Positions 14,916 through 23,260 of a stretch of DNA of 28,170 nucleotides are shown one piece after another; position 1 is the first letter of the stretch, and every line of letters starts with the position of its first letter. The stretch comes from a virus. Position numbers and translations under genes: made by a program. The stretch spans positions 1 to 28,170 of IMG/VR virus record IMGVR_UViG_3300006104_000055, one strand, 5' to 3'. The notes below the pieces were generated by a model. The model did no database searches, was not told the DNA's origin, and was given only the letters and a program-made list of their open reading frames with translations.

Positions 14916-16110
14916 GTTTTTGTTCCTTTTGTTTAGCCACCAAATCAAGAAGTGTTTTAAATATTTTAATAAGTTGTTGTTGATTTAATTCAGTATCAGA
15001 CTTCATGTTTACACCAGAAGTTTTAAATGCACTTGCCAGCATTTTATCATTACTTATAGATGCATGACCTTTTAACCATTTCAAAGTATTTTTAATATTC
15101 ATATCAACATTAGCTGAATCTATATCATGTTTATATGCTGAAAAAATCTTTTTTGCACGATCTGTATTGTCAGGCTGCGATGGATCCGCTGCTACTGCTG
15201 CAGCGCCACCGCCAATAATAGGTCCAAGAACATCACCTATTTTTTTAACCAAATGAGTAATCTTAAATTGATCCTTAACAGCATCCAATCTAATATATAA
15301 ATTTGCCTGTATGGTTGCATCATTTTGATAATCGTTAAGAGCCTTAACATATTTAATCCAAGCACGGTCATAACTACTATCATTAATATCCAAACCTAAA
15401 TTAGCAGGGTTTAACGCCTCTAATTTTGCCATTTTTTCTGGTGTGGCTAACATATCATAACTAAATGTTTTTCCATCCAAAGTCAAAGTACCTCTATATT
15501 CCGAAATCCCTGCGGCAAGGTCTTTTCCATGCATTACTATATCCGGGGATATACCCGCTGCAATAACATTAGTCAATCCATGTATAACATCTTTAGCTAC
15601 TTCACCGCCAATAACGGAAATAGCTGCCATTCCTATTGCTTTACCTGCAGCAGTAGATAATTTTTCACCTTTCATCATTCCTGCACTTGTTCTTAATAAA
15701 CCAGCAACCATCATTCCTGCGGCCGGCGTTCCCAACACAGAAACCGCTCCTGCTAAAGCACCAATTCCAAAATTCGTCCATTTTGGGTGTTCTTTAGCAA
15801 AATTTCCAATCTGCTGGGCATATTTTACTGCTTTATGATTATCACCAAGTTTTGCTTTTATTTTCTGAATAAATTCATCTGCTTTTTGATCAGCCATTTT
15901 AATAGGGGCAGAATTTTGTGCCTTATCTTTTACTTTTGTTAATATGGATTTTATTTTTGATATAGTACCATCATCTTCATTGAGTGATGATAATACCGGA
16001 AGCAATTCTTCATCTATTATTCTAAACATTTCATAATGCGATTCGTTGATTGAAGATTTATTCATTAACGAGATAGTGTTATAATTGGGAGACAATTCGT
16101 ATAGACGCAT
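14902..16110 (-). CDS. Internal/membrane-active virion protein candidate
   Basis: A 402-residue protein. It starts MRLYELSPNYN with an I-N-E at about residues 21-23, so may also carry a sorting peptide. Residues 115-195 hold two Gly/Ala-rich hydrophobic segments (FGIGALAGAVSVLG, then AAGKAIGMAAISVIGG) of the kind found in colicin-like, holin-like or ejection proteins, and a second short one lies near 295-305 (LGPIIGGGAAAVAA). The rest is helical and charged. It forms an operon with the genes upstream (1-nt overlap, GGGGG ribosome site). A role in membrane passage of DNA is a speculation from these segments. Confidence 0.65.
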   Translation of the reverse strand: MRLYELSPNYNTISLMNKSSINESHYEMFRIIDEELLPVLSSLNEDDGTISKIKSILTKVKDKAQNSAPIKMADQKADEFIQKIKAKLGDNHKAVKYAQQIGNFAKEHPKWTNFGIGALAGAVSVLGTPAAGMMVAGLLRTSAGMMKGEKLSTAAGKAIGMAAISVIGGEVAKDVIHGLTNVIAAGISPDIVMHGKDLAAGISEYRGTLTLDGKTFSYDMLATPEKMAKLEALNPANLGLDINDSSYDRAWIKYVKALNDYQNDATIQANLYIRLDAVKDQFKITHLVKKIGDVLGPIIGGGAAAVAADPSQPDNTDRAKKIFSAYKHDIDSANVDMNIKNTLKWLKGHASISNDKMLASAFKTSGVNMKSDTELNQQQLIKIFKTLLDLVAKQKEQKHEMA

Positions 16111-16886
16111 TATTTCCCCCTGTTTTTTATAATGTTATATACAACCCCCGCTGCCATTCCTGTGGCAATTGCTCCAAGTGTTTTAAGAAATTTATTTCCT
16201 TCTTTTTTAGGTTCATGATCATGTGAATCTTCACCAGTTTCAGCATTGGCTACATTATCTAATTCCAATTTTTCTTGTTTTGCCAACGAATTAAGATATG
16301 GTAAAAGTTCACTTTTTCTGTATCTTGCTCTGAATGCTTGAAGTAATCTAGTCATAACAAGCTGTTTATCATGTTTTTTTAAATCAGACCATTCTATAAT
16401 CAGTCTGCGCATACTTCTGTAATTTGCATTATCTATACATAATTGTGTTTGCATATTAAATAGGCAGCGTTGTTCATATGAATCATTAAGTTTTGGTGTT
16501 TCAAAACTTTGGAGTAATCTTCTTAACATTGTTTGATCAACATGTATTCTCGATCTTAATACATTATTTGCTTCATGATCGGAAAGATGCTTATTCATAT
16601 CATCATTATTGCCTATTAATAGTGTGAGCATTATTCTTAGATCTGATGCTCCTGTCATAAAACTATCAAAATGACCATTCATATATGTTCTATAAGCATA
16701 TTTTTTTACTATCGGTGCATAATTAAATTCATGTTTAAGAATATAAAGTGTCAAGAAATATAAAAAAACACCATCAGTAATATCCTTTAATGAATATGAA
16801 GATATGTGTGATTTACTAGGAATCAAATAGCTTTCATTTAATTCTTGCAAAAATGTTATTTGTGGTTTCACTTCAAAATCTATCAT
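16110..16886 (-). CDS. Hypothetical protein with C-terminal membrane segment
   Basis: A 258-residue protein. The first 210 residues are a soluble helical domain with many Arg and Leu (for example RLLQAFRARYRKSELLPYL); a charged linker (HDHEPKKEGNK) follows, and residues about 235-253 (FLKTLGAIATGMAAGVVYN) form one membrane helix ending in a basic tail. The upstream overlap is ATGA and the downstream one TAATG, indicating tight coupling with both neighbours. With its hydrophobic partner it may form part of an internal head or ejection complex. No family is recognised. Confidence 0.65.
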   Translation of the reverse strand: MIDFEVKPQITFLQELNESYLIPSKSHISSYSLKDITDGVFLYFLTLYILKHEFNYAPIVKKYAYRTYMNGHFDSFMTGASDLRIMLTLLIGNNDDMNKHLSDHEANNVLRSRIHVDQTMLRRLLQSFETPKLNDSYEQRCLFNMQTQLCIDNANYRSMRRLIIEWSDLKKHDKQLVMTRLLQAFRARYRKSELLPYLNSLAKQEKLELDNVANAETGEDSHDHEPKKEGNKFLKTLGAIATGMAAGVVYNIIKNRGK

Positions 16887-17806
16887 TCTACATCTTTCCC
16901 TGCTAATGTTTTCAAAAATGCAAAACCGACTTTAGGTAATTTATTGTTGTTTTTTGCATCTTTATATGATATATCTTTAAATTCATCTGCTAAATCATCT
17001 ATTTTTGCTGTAATTCCTATGGATTTCAAATTTTGTCTTAGGTGCTGTTTATCTAGTTTATGCTGATTTCCAGAAGATCGATTTTGTGTTTTTCCATGAT
17101 TTTCTTGTTCTGTATCTTCATCATCATCATCATCTGAATCTGAAGCAGAACCATTTTTCATTTGTGTTACAATTTTTGATTGTAATTGATCGATAAATGG
17201 TGATTGTTTTTTCATTTCTTCACCATAAAGAACGAGACTGCAGCAAAATTTCATCAGTTCTTTATCCTTGAGATTAAATCCTTCAATTAAAAATTCTTTA
17301 CTTTCGCCAAGATATTTTTGTAAATTATTATACGATGCAAAAAGATCTTCTTTTGGTGTATTGTTTTCCTGGCTATCTTTGGATTTTTCTATTTGTTTTT
17401 GTTTTTCTAATGCTGCTTTCGCGTTGCTAGTATCAGTTTTTTCATTCGATCTATATGCTGATTTTGCTTGTTTTCCTATCGACTGTAATGCTTTTGCTAC
17501 TACTGCTTTATCGCACTTTAGTTTATGTATTGCCCACTGCGTTAATGTAGAAATATAATCATCTTCATTTTCAATGTTTTTCCCTGTTGTTTGTAGTTGC
17601 CCAATATAATTTATCCAAGCGGTCTTTATAGTTTTTGCTTCTTTTGTTATTAAAACACGCCCCTTTGCTTTGTCGCTAAATTTTGCCAGCACAGTATCCA
17701 GCAGTTCAGAGAAGAAACCTTCCTCAAGAATATCTTCGTTATTAATATTTTCATTAATAATCTGCAAAGAGTTCATTAAATTTCTTATTTGTGCAGCATC
17801 ACTCAT
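16883..17806 (-). CDS. Tagged hypothetical protein (MSDAAQIRNLMNSL)
   Basis: A 307-residue, charged protein. Its start MSDAAQIRNLMNSLQIINEN aligns with the MSGQDMRKLMESL-x-x-I-N-E start of three genes at 8588-9538. The body is helical, with a Lys/Gln/Glu linker near 130-150, a run of six acidic residues (SDSDDDDDED) near 225 and a C-terminal helical domain. The ribosome site is GGAGAG. It is coupled by ATGA to both neighbours. An internal head protein is the best guess. Confidence 0.65.
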   Translation of the reverse strand: MSDAAQIRNLMNSLQIINENINNEDILEEGFFSELLDTVLAKFSDKAKGRVLITKEAKTIKTAWINYIGQLQTTGKNIENEDDYISTLTQWAIHKLKCDKAVVAKALQSIGKQAKSAYRSNEKTDTSNAKAALEKQKQIEKSKDSQENNTPKEDLFASYNNLQKYLGESKEFLIEGFNLKDKELMKFCCSLVLYGEEMKKQSPFIDQLQSKIVTQMKNGSASDSDDDDDEDTEQENHGKTQNRSSGNQHKLDKQHLRQNLKSIGITAKIDDLADEFKDISYKDAKNNNKLPKVGFAFLKTLAGKDVE

Positions 17807-18090
17807 TTCTTTACTCTCCGATGTTGTTCTTTTAGTATTTGCCCATCACGTTCCTTAAATTCTCTTATTTTGCGTGTGAATTTATTTTCATCTTCACCTT
17901 TTATCGAATTGAGCAAACGTCTTTTTAGTTCATCTGCATCTTCAGCAGAAAAACTTTCATCTATCAATTTTAATAAATTAACGGCTGATGCTATGACATT
18001 TCTTGCACGGGATTCTATAACCAGATGTTTATCACGATCAGGAACAAATTTATCCAATTCATTTAAAATAGAGGAAAATTTATCAGCCAT
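17803..18090 (-). CDS. Small conserved helical phage protein
   Basis: A 95-residue protein from the ATG at 18090 (MADKFSSILNELDKF), with GGGAG 7 nt ahead; an upstream in-frame ATG at 18108 lies within the preceding gene and has no ribosome site. It is entirely helical and charged, with E-S-R-A-R-N-V-I near residue 30 and DELKRRLLNSIKG in the second half. The pattern recalls small conserved proteins of T4-like phages; no role is known. It overlaps the next gene by ATGA. Confidence 0.65.
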   Translation of the reverse strand: MADKFSSILNELDKFVPDRDKHLVIESRARNVIASAVNLLKLIDESFSAEDADELKRRLLNSIKGEDENKFTRKIREFKERDGQILKEQHRRVKK

Positions 18091-18091
18091 T

Positions 18092-18364
18092 TTATAATCT
18101 CCCATCAAGATGATGTTTTAAAATATTTTCAAGTAATTCGCAAGCCATTGATAATCCAACTTCAACCCCCATTGCATAGGATTGATCGGAACTATTTTCT
18201 TGATATGTTTTCATTTTAACGAGGACACTTTCTAAATCTTCCATTAACAATTCATCGGTATTTTGAACTGGTAATGATTGTGTTTCAATTATAACATCTT
18301 GTTGTTTTTGCAGTGAGCATTCATGAATGAATAATCTCATTTCATCTATATGATTTCTCAACAT
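18092..18364 (-). CDS. Small helical hypothetical protein, first in late operon
   Basis: A 90-residue protein with a GGGAG ribosome site and a late box 28 nt upstream; it leads the operon running to 14697. It is acidic and helical with four Met in the second half (YAMGVEVGLSMACELLENIL), and no recognised motif. The next gene's start overlaps nothing but uses a ribosome site inside this gene's end, so the pair is coupled. Confidence 0.65.
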   Translation of the reverse strand: MLRNHIDEMRLFIHECSLQKQQDVIIETQSLPVQNTDELLMEDLESVLVKMKTYQENSSDQSYAMGVEVGLSMACELLENILKHHLDGRL

Positions 18365-18392
18365 GATCTCCCAAATTTAATACTTTATAAAC

Positions 18393-18400
18393 TATTTATC
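18393..18400 (-). promoter_or_regulatory. Late-type promoter box GATAAATA
   Basis: The minus strand reads CTGATAAATAGT here, 28 nt before the ATG at 18364 and just after the helicase stop. It marks the switch from replication to structural genes. Confidence 0.6.
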
Positions 18401-18406
18401 AGAATG

Positions 18407-19813
18407 CTACTGATCGTTTAATTTTTTAAATCTGTTCCTTATATCGACACCTCTAGATTTTATATCTTCATCTTTTTTAATAACTGTCGAAGTCGATTTG
18501 GATGTGAACGCTTGTCTTATTTCATCATTTGTTTTTGAACGTGTTTCAACTGTTTGATCTTCAGACATATCAGTTAATTTCAAACAATTAGGATCATACG
18601 CCAGCATAACTTTTTGACCTACGCCCGCAGATAAACGAGTCTTAATAAAATGAATTTGTGTTTCACCTTTTTCTTTCATACTCGGTGGCGCAAATATAAC
18701 AATAGCATTATCAACAGTATTGATTTTAGATATACCACCAGCAACATGACTTGAATCGAATTCAACCAGTTCATAGCTTCCTCTTTGCATTTGACTTGCC
18801 GACCAAAATATAGCATTTAATTCAAATGCCAACCCGCGCAATTCTTCAGATACATATTTGTCTTTAGAAAATAAATTTGTAGTGTCAATTTTTTTACTAT
18901 TAGGACGCATCAAATCAAGATAATCAACCAAAACAACATCTGGTTTAATACCAAATTGAATTTCATATTCTTTTAAATATGCTCGAATATCATTTGAACA
19001 AGTCGATGATTCAGGTAACTTTTTGATTCTTAATGTTCCACCTTTATGTGTTTTTCTGAACATTCCTAATCTCATTTCGGTTTCATCAATATCATTCCAG
19101 ATTTCTTTCGTCGTCATTCCTGTAACCATTGGATCAATTCTATTTGCGACGAATGTTTCTGCCAATTCAAGACTTATATAAACAACATGCAAACCCATCT
19201 CAATATAATTAACTGCCAAATTTTGTAAAAATAAACTTTTACCACCACCCGCATGGCCCAGAACAATATTAAGTGTTTCTCTTGGTATTCCTTTACCAAA
19301 TTTATAATCTAATGTTTTTAATCCACATGAAATCATATTGCTAGTATCTTTCATTGCAACTAATCTTTCTTTTGCCCCAAAAAAATAATCAATACCTAAA
19401 TTTTTTTGTAATGATATAGTCATTGCTAGTTTTGCACGGTTTTCAACTTCAGAATGCAATCCCTTAGCTAATAAATCTGGACCGTCAAGAATTAATGATT
19501 CGAGTTCTTTGTGTCGACAAAATAATTCAATATTTTCCAAAAACCATTTTTTGAAACCCTCATCAACATTAACGATTTCCAGTTTTTTCTTGCTTTCTGG
19601 TGCAGCAGCAAATACCTGTTCAGGTAAAGGCAACGCTTTATACTGATCAACATAGTCTAGTATAAATCTTAATGTTGATCTATATTTTGACATAAAATAT
19701 TTGTCTCGTAATATAGGAGAACATCTTAAAAATAAATCTTGATTGCTTATTAATGCTTGTAAAAATAATATTTGGTGTTCTTCTGTAAATTCTTCTTTTT
19801 TATCTTCACTCAT
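18407..19813 (-). CDS. 41: Replicative DNA helicase, DnaB/T4 gp41 family
   Basis: Hexameric 5'-3' helicase that unwinds DNA at the fork and works with the primase encoded just upstream. In 468 residues the RecA-like motifs appear in order: Walker A GHAGGGKS (186-193), Walker B DVVLVDYLDLM (282-292), the sensor segment SASQMQRGSYE (338-348) and a K-T-R element in FIKTRLSAGVG near 390. The N-terminal 150 residues are the helical primase-interacting domain. Length matches T4 gp41 (about 475). The AGGAG ribosome site is 5 nt from the ATG, and it overlaps the primase gene by 8 nt. Confidence 0.95.
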   Translation of the reverse strand: MSEDKKEEFTEEHQILFLQALISNQDLFLRCSPILRDKYFMSKYRSTLRFILDYVDQYKALPLPEQVFAAAPESKKKLEIVNVDEGFKKWFLENIELFCRHKELESLILDGPDLLAKGLHSEVENRAKLAMTISLQKNLGIDYFFGAKERLVAMKDTSNMISCGLKTLDYKFGKGIPRETLNIVLGHAGGGKSLFLQNLAVNYIEMGLHVVYISLELAETFVANRIDPMVTGMTTKEIWNDIDETEMRLGMFRKTHKGGTLRIKKLPESSTCSNDIRAYLKEYEIQFGIKPDVVLVDYLDLMRPNSKKIDTTNLFSKDKYVSEELRGLAFELNAIFWSASQMQRGSYELVEFDSSHVAGGISKINTVDNAIVIFAPPSMKEKGETQIHFIKTRLSAGVGQKVMLAYDPNCLKLTDMSEDQTVETRSKTNDEIRQAFTSKSTSTVIKKDEDIKSRGVDIRNRFKKLNDQ

Positions 19814-20870
19814 TTATTCTCCTCATTTTATTCTTTATATTATTATATTGTGTTTTTATATTCAATCCATCGACGCCACATTCTATTATAGAATAAAGTG
19901 TATATAATCTTCCATATTTCTTGCATGCTTCAGCAGCATCTTTGATATTCGTATCCCACAATCCATCGCCTCCAAGCCGATCCATCCAGGGATATGAAAC
20001 CATCCATTCATTTTCAATAGCAATATCAATTAATTCACTACTTTTCATATCCCTATCTGGAAGATATATAACTTCTTTACCAGATCTTTTAATCCATTCA
20101 ATTTGAACTTTCGATAATTTTTCACCCAATGTTGCAACCCCATCGATGGCAATAGCATCAAATGGTCCTTCCACGATGATTACATATTTTCTTTCATAAT
20201 TATAAAGAACATCATTATTAAACAGGAAATTTGGTTGAACATTTGTATAATATCTTAATTTTGCATCAGATTTTATTGATCTTGCTGTCCATCCAACAAT
20301 TTTTCCTTGATATTTAAATGGAATAATAACGCGGCTATATAATCCATTATCTCCAGATGGTGACCAATAATATTCAAAATTATTAAATATATCTTCACCA
20401 CGATTTATCACATAATCAACAACACCAAGAAACGAATTGCTTACTTTATTTCCTTCACCCCATTCAGTAAAACTTTTTGCATCTGTAGGAAGTGTTTTTG
20501 TTTCAAATTTTAATGAAAAATCCAAAGTTGCTTTTTCTGATTGCTCTTCATTTTTCAATTGGGCTTGATATAACTGATAATTTACTTTTTTTATGTCTTC
20601 ATCTGAAGCCCCATGCCATGTTAAAACTTTTCGCATTGCTTGTGACAGCTGGTGTCCTTTACTCCAGCTGGCTTTAAAACCACAATTGAAACAGTTATAA
20701 ACAATAGTTTCGTCAGCAGTTACCATTAACCCAGCGCGTTTTTTTGTATCTGCCCTTGGCTGATGATTATGAACGCAGCAATGGCCAGAAAAACCTTCCC
20801 ATCCGGACGCAGTTTTTTTCCTACCAAAAGGCAATACAGTATTAAGTAAATCAAGTAAAGGATTGGACAT
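19806..20870 (-). CDS. 61: DNA primase, T4 gp61/DnaG type
   Basis: Makes RNA primers for lagging-strand synthesis as part of the primosome with the adjacent helicase. Residues 31-36 (C-C-V-H-N-H) and 60-63 (C-F-N-C) form the N-terminal zinc site. The Toprim core follows: VEGPFDA (233-239, catalytic Glu234) and the D-x-D in YLPDRD (Asp272, Asp274). Length (354) is close to T4 gp61 (342). The ATG at 20870 has no clear ribosome site. A sigma70-like promoter lies in the 63-nt gap upstream. Confidence 0.92.
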   Translation of the reverse strand: MSNPLLDLLNTVLPFGRKKTASGWEGFSGHCCVHNHQPRADTKKRAGLMVTADETIVYNCFNCGFKASWSKGHQLSQAMRKVLTWHGASDEDIKKVNYQLYQAQLKNEEQSEKATLDFSLKFETKTLPTDAKSFTEWGEGNKVSNSFLGVVDYVINRGEDIFNNFEYYWSPSGDNGLYSRVIIPFKYQGKIVGWTARSIKSDAKLRYYTNVQPNFLFNNDVLYNYERKYVIIVEGPFDAIAIDGVATLGEKLSKVQIEWIKRSGKEVIYLPDRDMKSSELIDIAIENEWMVSYPWMDRLGGDGLWDTNIKDAAEACKKYGRLYTLYSIIECGVDGLNIKTQYNNIKNKMRRINE

Positions 20871-20902
20871 TTATAAAACCATAATATTTCTTCATTGAAT
20901 CA

Positions 20903-20931
20903 ATATTACAGTAATTATGATTAATTATCAA
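20903..20931 (-). promoter_or_regulatory. Sigma70-like promoter for primase-helicase
   Basis: TTGATA (20931-20926) and TAATAT (20908-20903) are spaced by 17 bp in the gap before the primase. The match is weaker than at 1731-1759 and the region is AT-rich. Confidence 0.35.
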
Positions 20932-20933
20932 TA

Positions 20934-21506
20934 TTAGATTCGTTTTCCATAATCATTATTAAATGGTGTTTGTATTAGCCCATCAAAATGCAGTGTAGTT
21001 AGTGGTGGTTTTATTCTTCCTGACAACAATAATGTTTTTATTTTCATTATTTTATCATCATATTCCTGACGCTTTAATTCACAATCATCAAATGATATTG
21101 ACACATGTGGCACCCAATCACTATATTTTTGTGGTATTTTTCCTGATGGCGTTAACATACTACCTGGTAATATGCTGCGTAATATTTCATGCCTATATTT
21201 CACCAACGCACCAGTTCCGACACATCTTAAAAAAACTGCATTTCTAATACCTTTTTCTGGCAATGTAAAAAATCCCCATGTAGTATAGTTATCTATTTCC
21301 ACTGAAAAATTTAAAGATTGAAGATTATCTGGTAAAGGAATATTTTTATGTTTGAATAATGTCATATGATATTCATTTTTTGGTAAAGGATCGATTTCGA
21401 GTTCATGACAAAAATTTATTAATATATTTTCATCTGCTGCTGATAATTTTGCGGCAATAAAACAACCTTTCACATCATTGTTTTCAATTATTTCTTGATA
21501 TCTCAT
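20934..21506 (-). CDS. Tagged 2H phosphoesterase (possibly Acb1-like)
   Basis: A 190-residue protein with the two H-x-(T/S) motifs of the 2H phosphoesterase superfamily: His47-Met-Thr49 (EYHMTLF) and His134-Val-Ser136 (WVPHVSISFD). Superfamily members act on 2',3'-cyclic or 2'-5'-linked nucleotides; T4 Acb1 (gene 57B) degrades the cyclic nucleotide signal of CBASS immunity. The first nine residues, MRYQEIIEN, form a variant of the capsid-targeting-like tag. This pairing suggests packaging and injection at infection, which is inference. An RNA-end or ADP-ribose-product phosphodiesterase is also possible. The ribosome site is weak (AAGAATTA), and the ATG lies 1 nt after the upstream stop. Confidence 0.75.
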   Translation of the reverse strand: MRYQEIIENNDVKGCFIAAKLSAADENILINFCHELEIDPLPKNEYHMTLFKHKNIPLPDNLQSLNFSVEIDNYTTWGFFTLPEKGIRNAVFLRCVGTGALVKYRHEILRSILPGSMLTPSGKIPQKYSDWVPHVSISFDDCELKRQEYDDKIMKIKTLLLSGRIKPPLTTLHFDGLIQTPFNNDYGKRI

Positions 21507-21507
21507 A

Positions 21508-22464
21508 TTAATTCTTATACAATATTTTCGTTAATTTTCCGCGATTTTTAAAATCACTTTGAACAGCAAACCTAATCCACATAGCATTTGTTTTAAAATT
21601 AAATGCTTCTATGCCAGTAAATTCTTTCATAAGTAACGATGTATTGTCTGGCATACCATTTGTTATGTTTATCATAGGAATTTGAACTGGCGATGATGGA
21701 AATGGATTGCTTATAGGATCGAGCCAATTTTCATCAGGAGGATTAACATTATGATTATATTTTTCTTGACTATTTCCACTCAAAACATCATTTGAATTGA
21801 GACTTATTGGAAACCAATGGGATGGATCATTGTTTGGTTGATTTTCTAAATTTCCTTGTAAAACCAATTTTCCAGAAAAATTATCTGCATATATTGCTAT
21901 CGTTTGTAAATTATTTATATAACCAACTTGTGCAGATGATGGATATGCTTGTGACACATAATATGTGACTTCATATTGGTTCCAGTTTTGTGGTAAGAAT
22001 TTATCTGTATAAGCAACATATGCTTCATCTGGTCTTGGCTGAACACTTTCAATTACTTCAAAATAACCACCAGAATCAAAAAGATCATCAAGATATAATA
22101 ATGTAATATCACCATCAATATTTTTTATTGATAAACTATACTTATGAAAACCCAAATTCCACATTACGCTATCTTGCGGAAATAATTTAAGTAATACTTT
22201 ACCTTTAGTGATATCTATAATTTGTAAATCACGATGAAGCATTTTTTCACCAGTTTCTTCATCCACAAAAATTATTAATACTTCTTTACCAACCAAATTA
22301 ACTGGTTTTCTATCATTATTTTTTATCTGAAATTCTACTTCAATTGGTGAATTTTTATAAATTTTAAAAGTCGATTGTGTCATAGTCATATTATTGTTTC
22401 CTAATCCAGGCACCACACAAGTAGCAAAAACTTTTTGTCGAATATTGTATATATCTATCGCCAT
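21508..22464 (-). CDS. Virion structural protein with BppU-like N-terminal domain
   Basis: A 318-residue, mostly beta protein. Residues about 33-135 (STFKIYKNSPIEVEFQIKN, then MWNLGFHKYSLSI and DLFDSGGYFEVIESV) form a beta-sandwich like the N-terminal domain of phage baseplate and fibre proteins (BppU family). The C-terminal 180 residues are also beta-rich with many Asn, Pro and Tyr, ending AMWIRFAVQSDFKNRGKL. No cysteine cluster or enzyme motif is seen. A baseplate or fibre-connector role is likely. An AAAGG ribosome site precedes the ATG. A possible late box CATAAATA lies 65 nt upstream. Confidence 0.7.
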   Translation of the reverse strand: MAIDIYNIRQKVFATCVVPGLGNNNMTMTQSTFKIYKNSPIEVEFQIKNNDRKPVNLVGKEVLIIFVDEETGEKMLHRDLQIIDITKGKVLLKLFPQDSVMWNLGFHKYSLSIKNIDGDITLLYLDDLFDSGGYFEVIESVQPRPDEAYVAYTDKFLPQNWNQYEVTYYVSQAYPSSAQVGYINNLQTIAIYADNFSGKLVLQGNLENQPNNDPSHWFPISLNSNDVLSGNSQEKYNHNVNPPDENWLDPISNPFPSSPVQIPMINITNGMPDNTSLLMKEFTGIEAFNFKTNAMWIRFAVQSDFKNRGKLTKILYKN

Positions 22465-22504
22465 CCATTACCTTTTTGTAATAATTATGTAATTTTTTGA
22501 CTGT

Positions 22505-22512
22505 GATAAATA
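22505..22512 (+). promoter_or_regulatory. Late-type promoter box GATAAATA
   Basis: TGTGATAAATAAAA on the plus strand, 22 nt before the ATG at 22535. Confidence 0.5.
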
Positions 22513-22534
22513 AAATTACATTTATTGTATATTT

Positions 22535-22942
22535 ATGAAAGATTTAAAAAACATGGACGATAATATCAAAAAAACACTTGAACAATTTCCTTTTTTATCT
22601 TACGGTGAGTATTTAGAACAGGAATATCTTGGAATAATAGGAAATAGCGATAATCAATTTTTATCCATGTATATATTCAATTTATTACCATCAGATGATT
22701 TAAAGAAAGAATTTATATATTTAGGCGAAATATGGTGGTGGGAATCTAACAGAACAATAGGCATAAATTTATTTCATCACGCCAAATGGTCAATTTTTAG
22801 ACCATATTTAAGAACATTTATTCGTAAAGATTTCAATTTAATACACGGACCTTGCGTATCATTACAGGATATTATATCAAAAAGAATTAAAAAACGCAGT
22901 ATAACTTTATTCAGACCTGAAGAGAATCTTTCATTTGATTGA
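22535..22942 (+). CDS. Lone hypothetical protein, aromatic-rich
   Basis: A 135-residue protein. Two ATGs compete: 22535 with almost no ribosome site and 22553 (MDDNIKKT) with GAAAG at 11 nt. The body is rich in Tyr, Phe and Trp (FLSYGEYLEQEYLGIIGNSD, then EIWWWESN and FRPYLRTFIRKD) with a basic C-terminal third. The style recalls small conserved T4-like proteins, but no function is recognised. It is the only plus-strand gene in this stretch and its 3' end overlaps the convergent gene by 12 nt. Confidence 0.6.
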   Translation: MKDLKNMDDNIKKTLEQFPFLSYGEYLEQEYLGIIGNSDNQFLSMYIFNLLPSDDLKKEFIYLGEIWWWESNRTIGINLFHHAKWSIFRPYLRTFIRKDFNLIHGPCVSLQDIISKRIKKRSITLFRPEENLSFD

Positions 22943-23257
22943 TTCAATAAGATAAACTATAGTTGCTAAAAAAACACGTTTGTCTTCATCATCTATATCT
23001 TTTAATGTATTTCTTTTATCTAAAATAAAAGTACATAATTTAATTACATCATTTTTATTATTTTTTAAATACCCACTTCTATCAAATTTATTACAAGTTG
23101 TTAAAACCCAATTATAATATCCATAATTATCATGATATTTTTGTGATAATTCATCAATCTGAATATCAGATAAATTAATATTTAAAAGCAGTTTTAGATC
23201 AGGTGGTAATGCTGCAAAAACATCATATTTCATAACCCATAACACAATTGATGACAT
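22931..23257 (-). CDS. Small hypothetical protein, last in operon
   Basis: A 108-residue protein with a GGGGGTGA ribosome site, 3 nt after the upstream gene's stop. The N-terminal 50 residues are hydrophobic-helical (MSSIVLWVMKYDVFAALPPD), the middle has Tyr-rich YHDNYGYYNWVL, and a helical C terminus follows. No domain is recognised. It ends the operon that starts at 26897. Confidence 0.6.
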   Translation of the reverse strand: MSSIVLWVMKYDVFAALPPDLKLLLNINLSDIQIDELSQKYHDNYGYYNWVLTTCNKFDRSGYLKNNKNDVIKLCTFILDKRNTLKDIDDEDKRVFLATIVYLIESIK

Positions 23258-23260
23258 TTT

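Noticed and set aside
18398-18414. Short ATCAG/CTGAT hairpin after the helicase stop
   Set aside because: A five-pair stem with a seven-nt loop and no T-run, overlapping the late promoter box.
22530-22537. CATAAATA as a minus-strand late box for the 21508-22464 gene
   Set aside because: The distance of 65 nt is about twice the usual one and the box overlaps the start of the divergent gene; kept only as a possibility.
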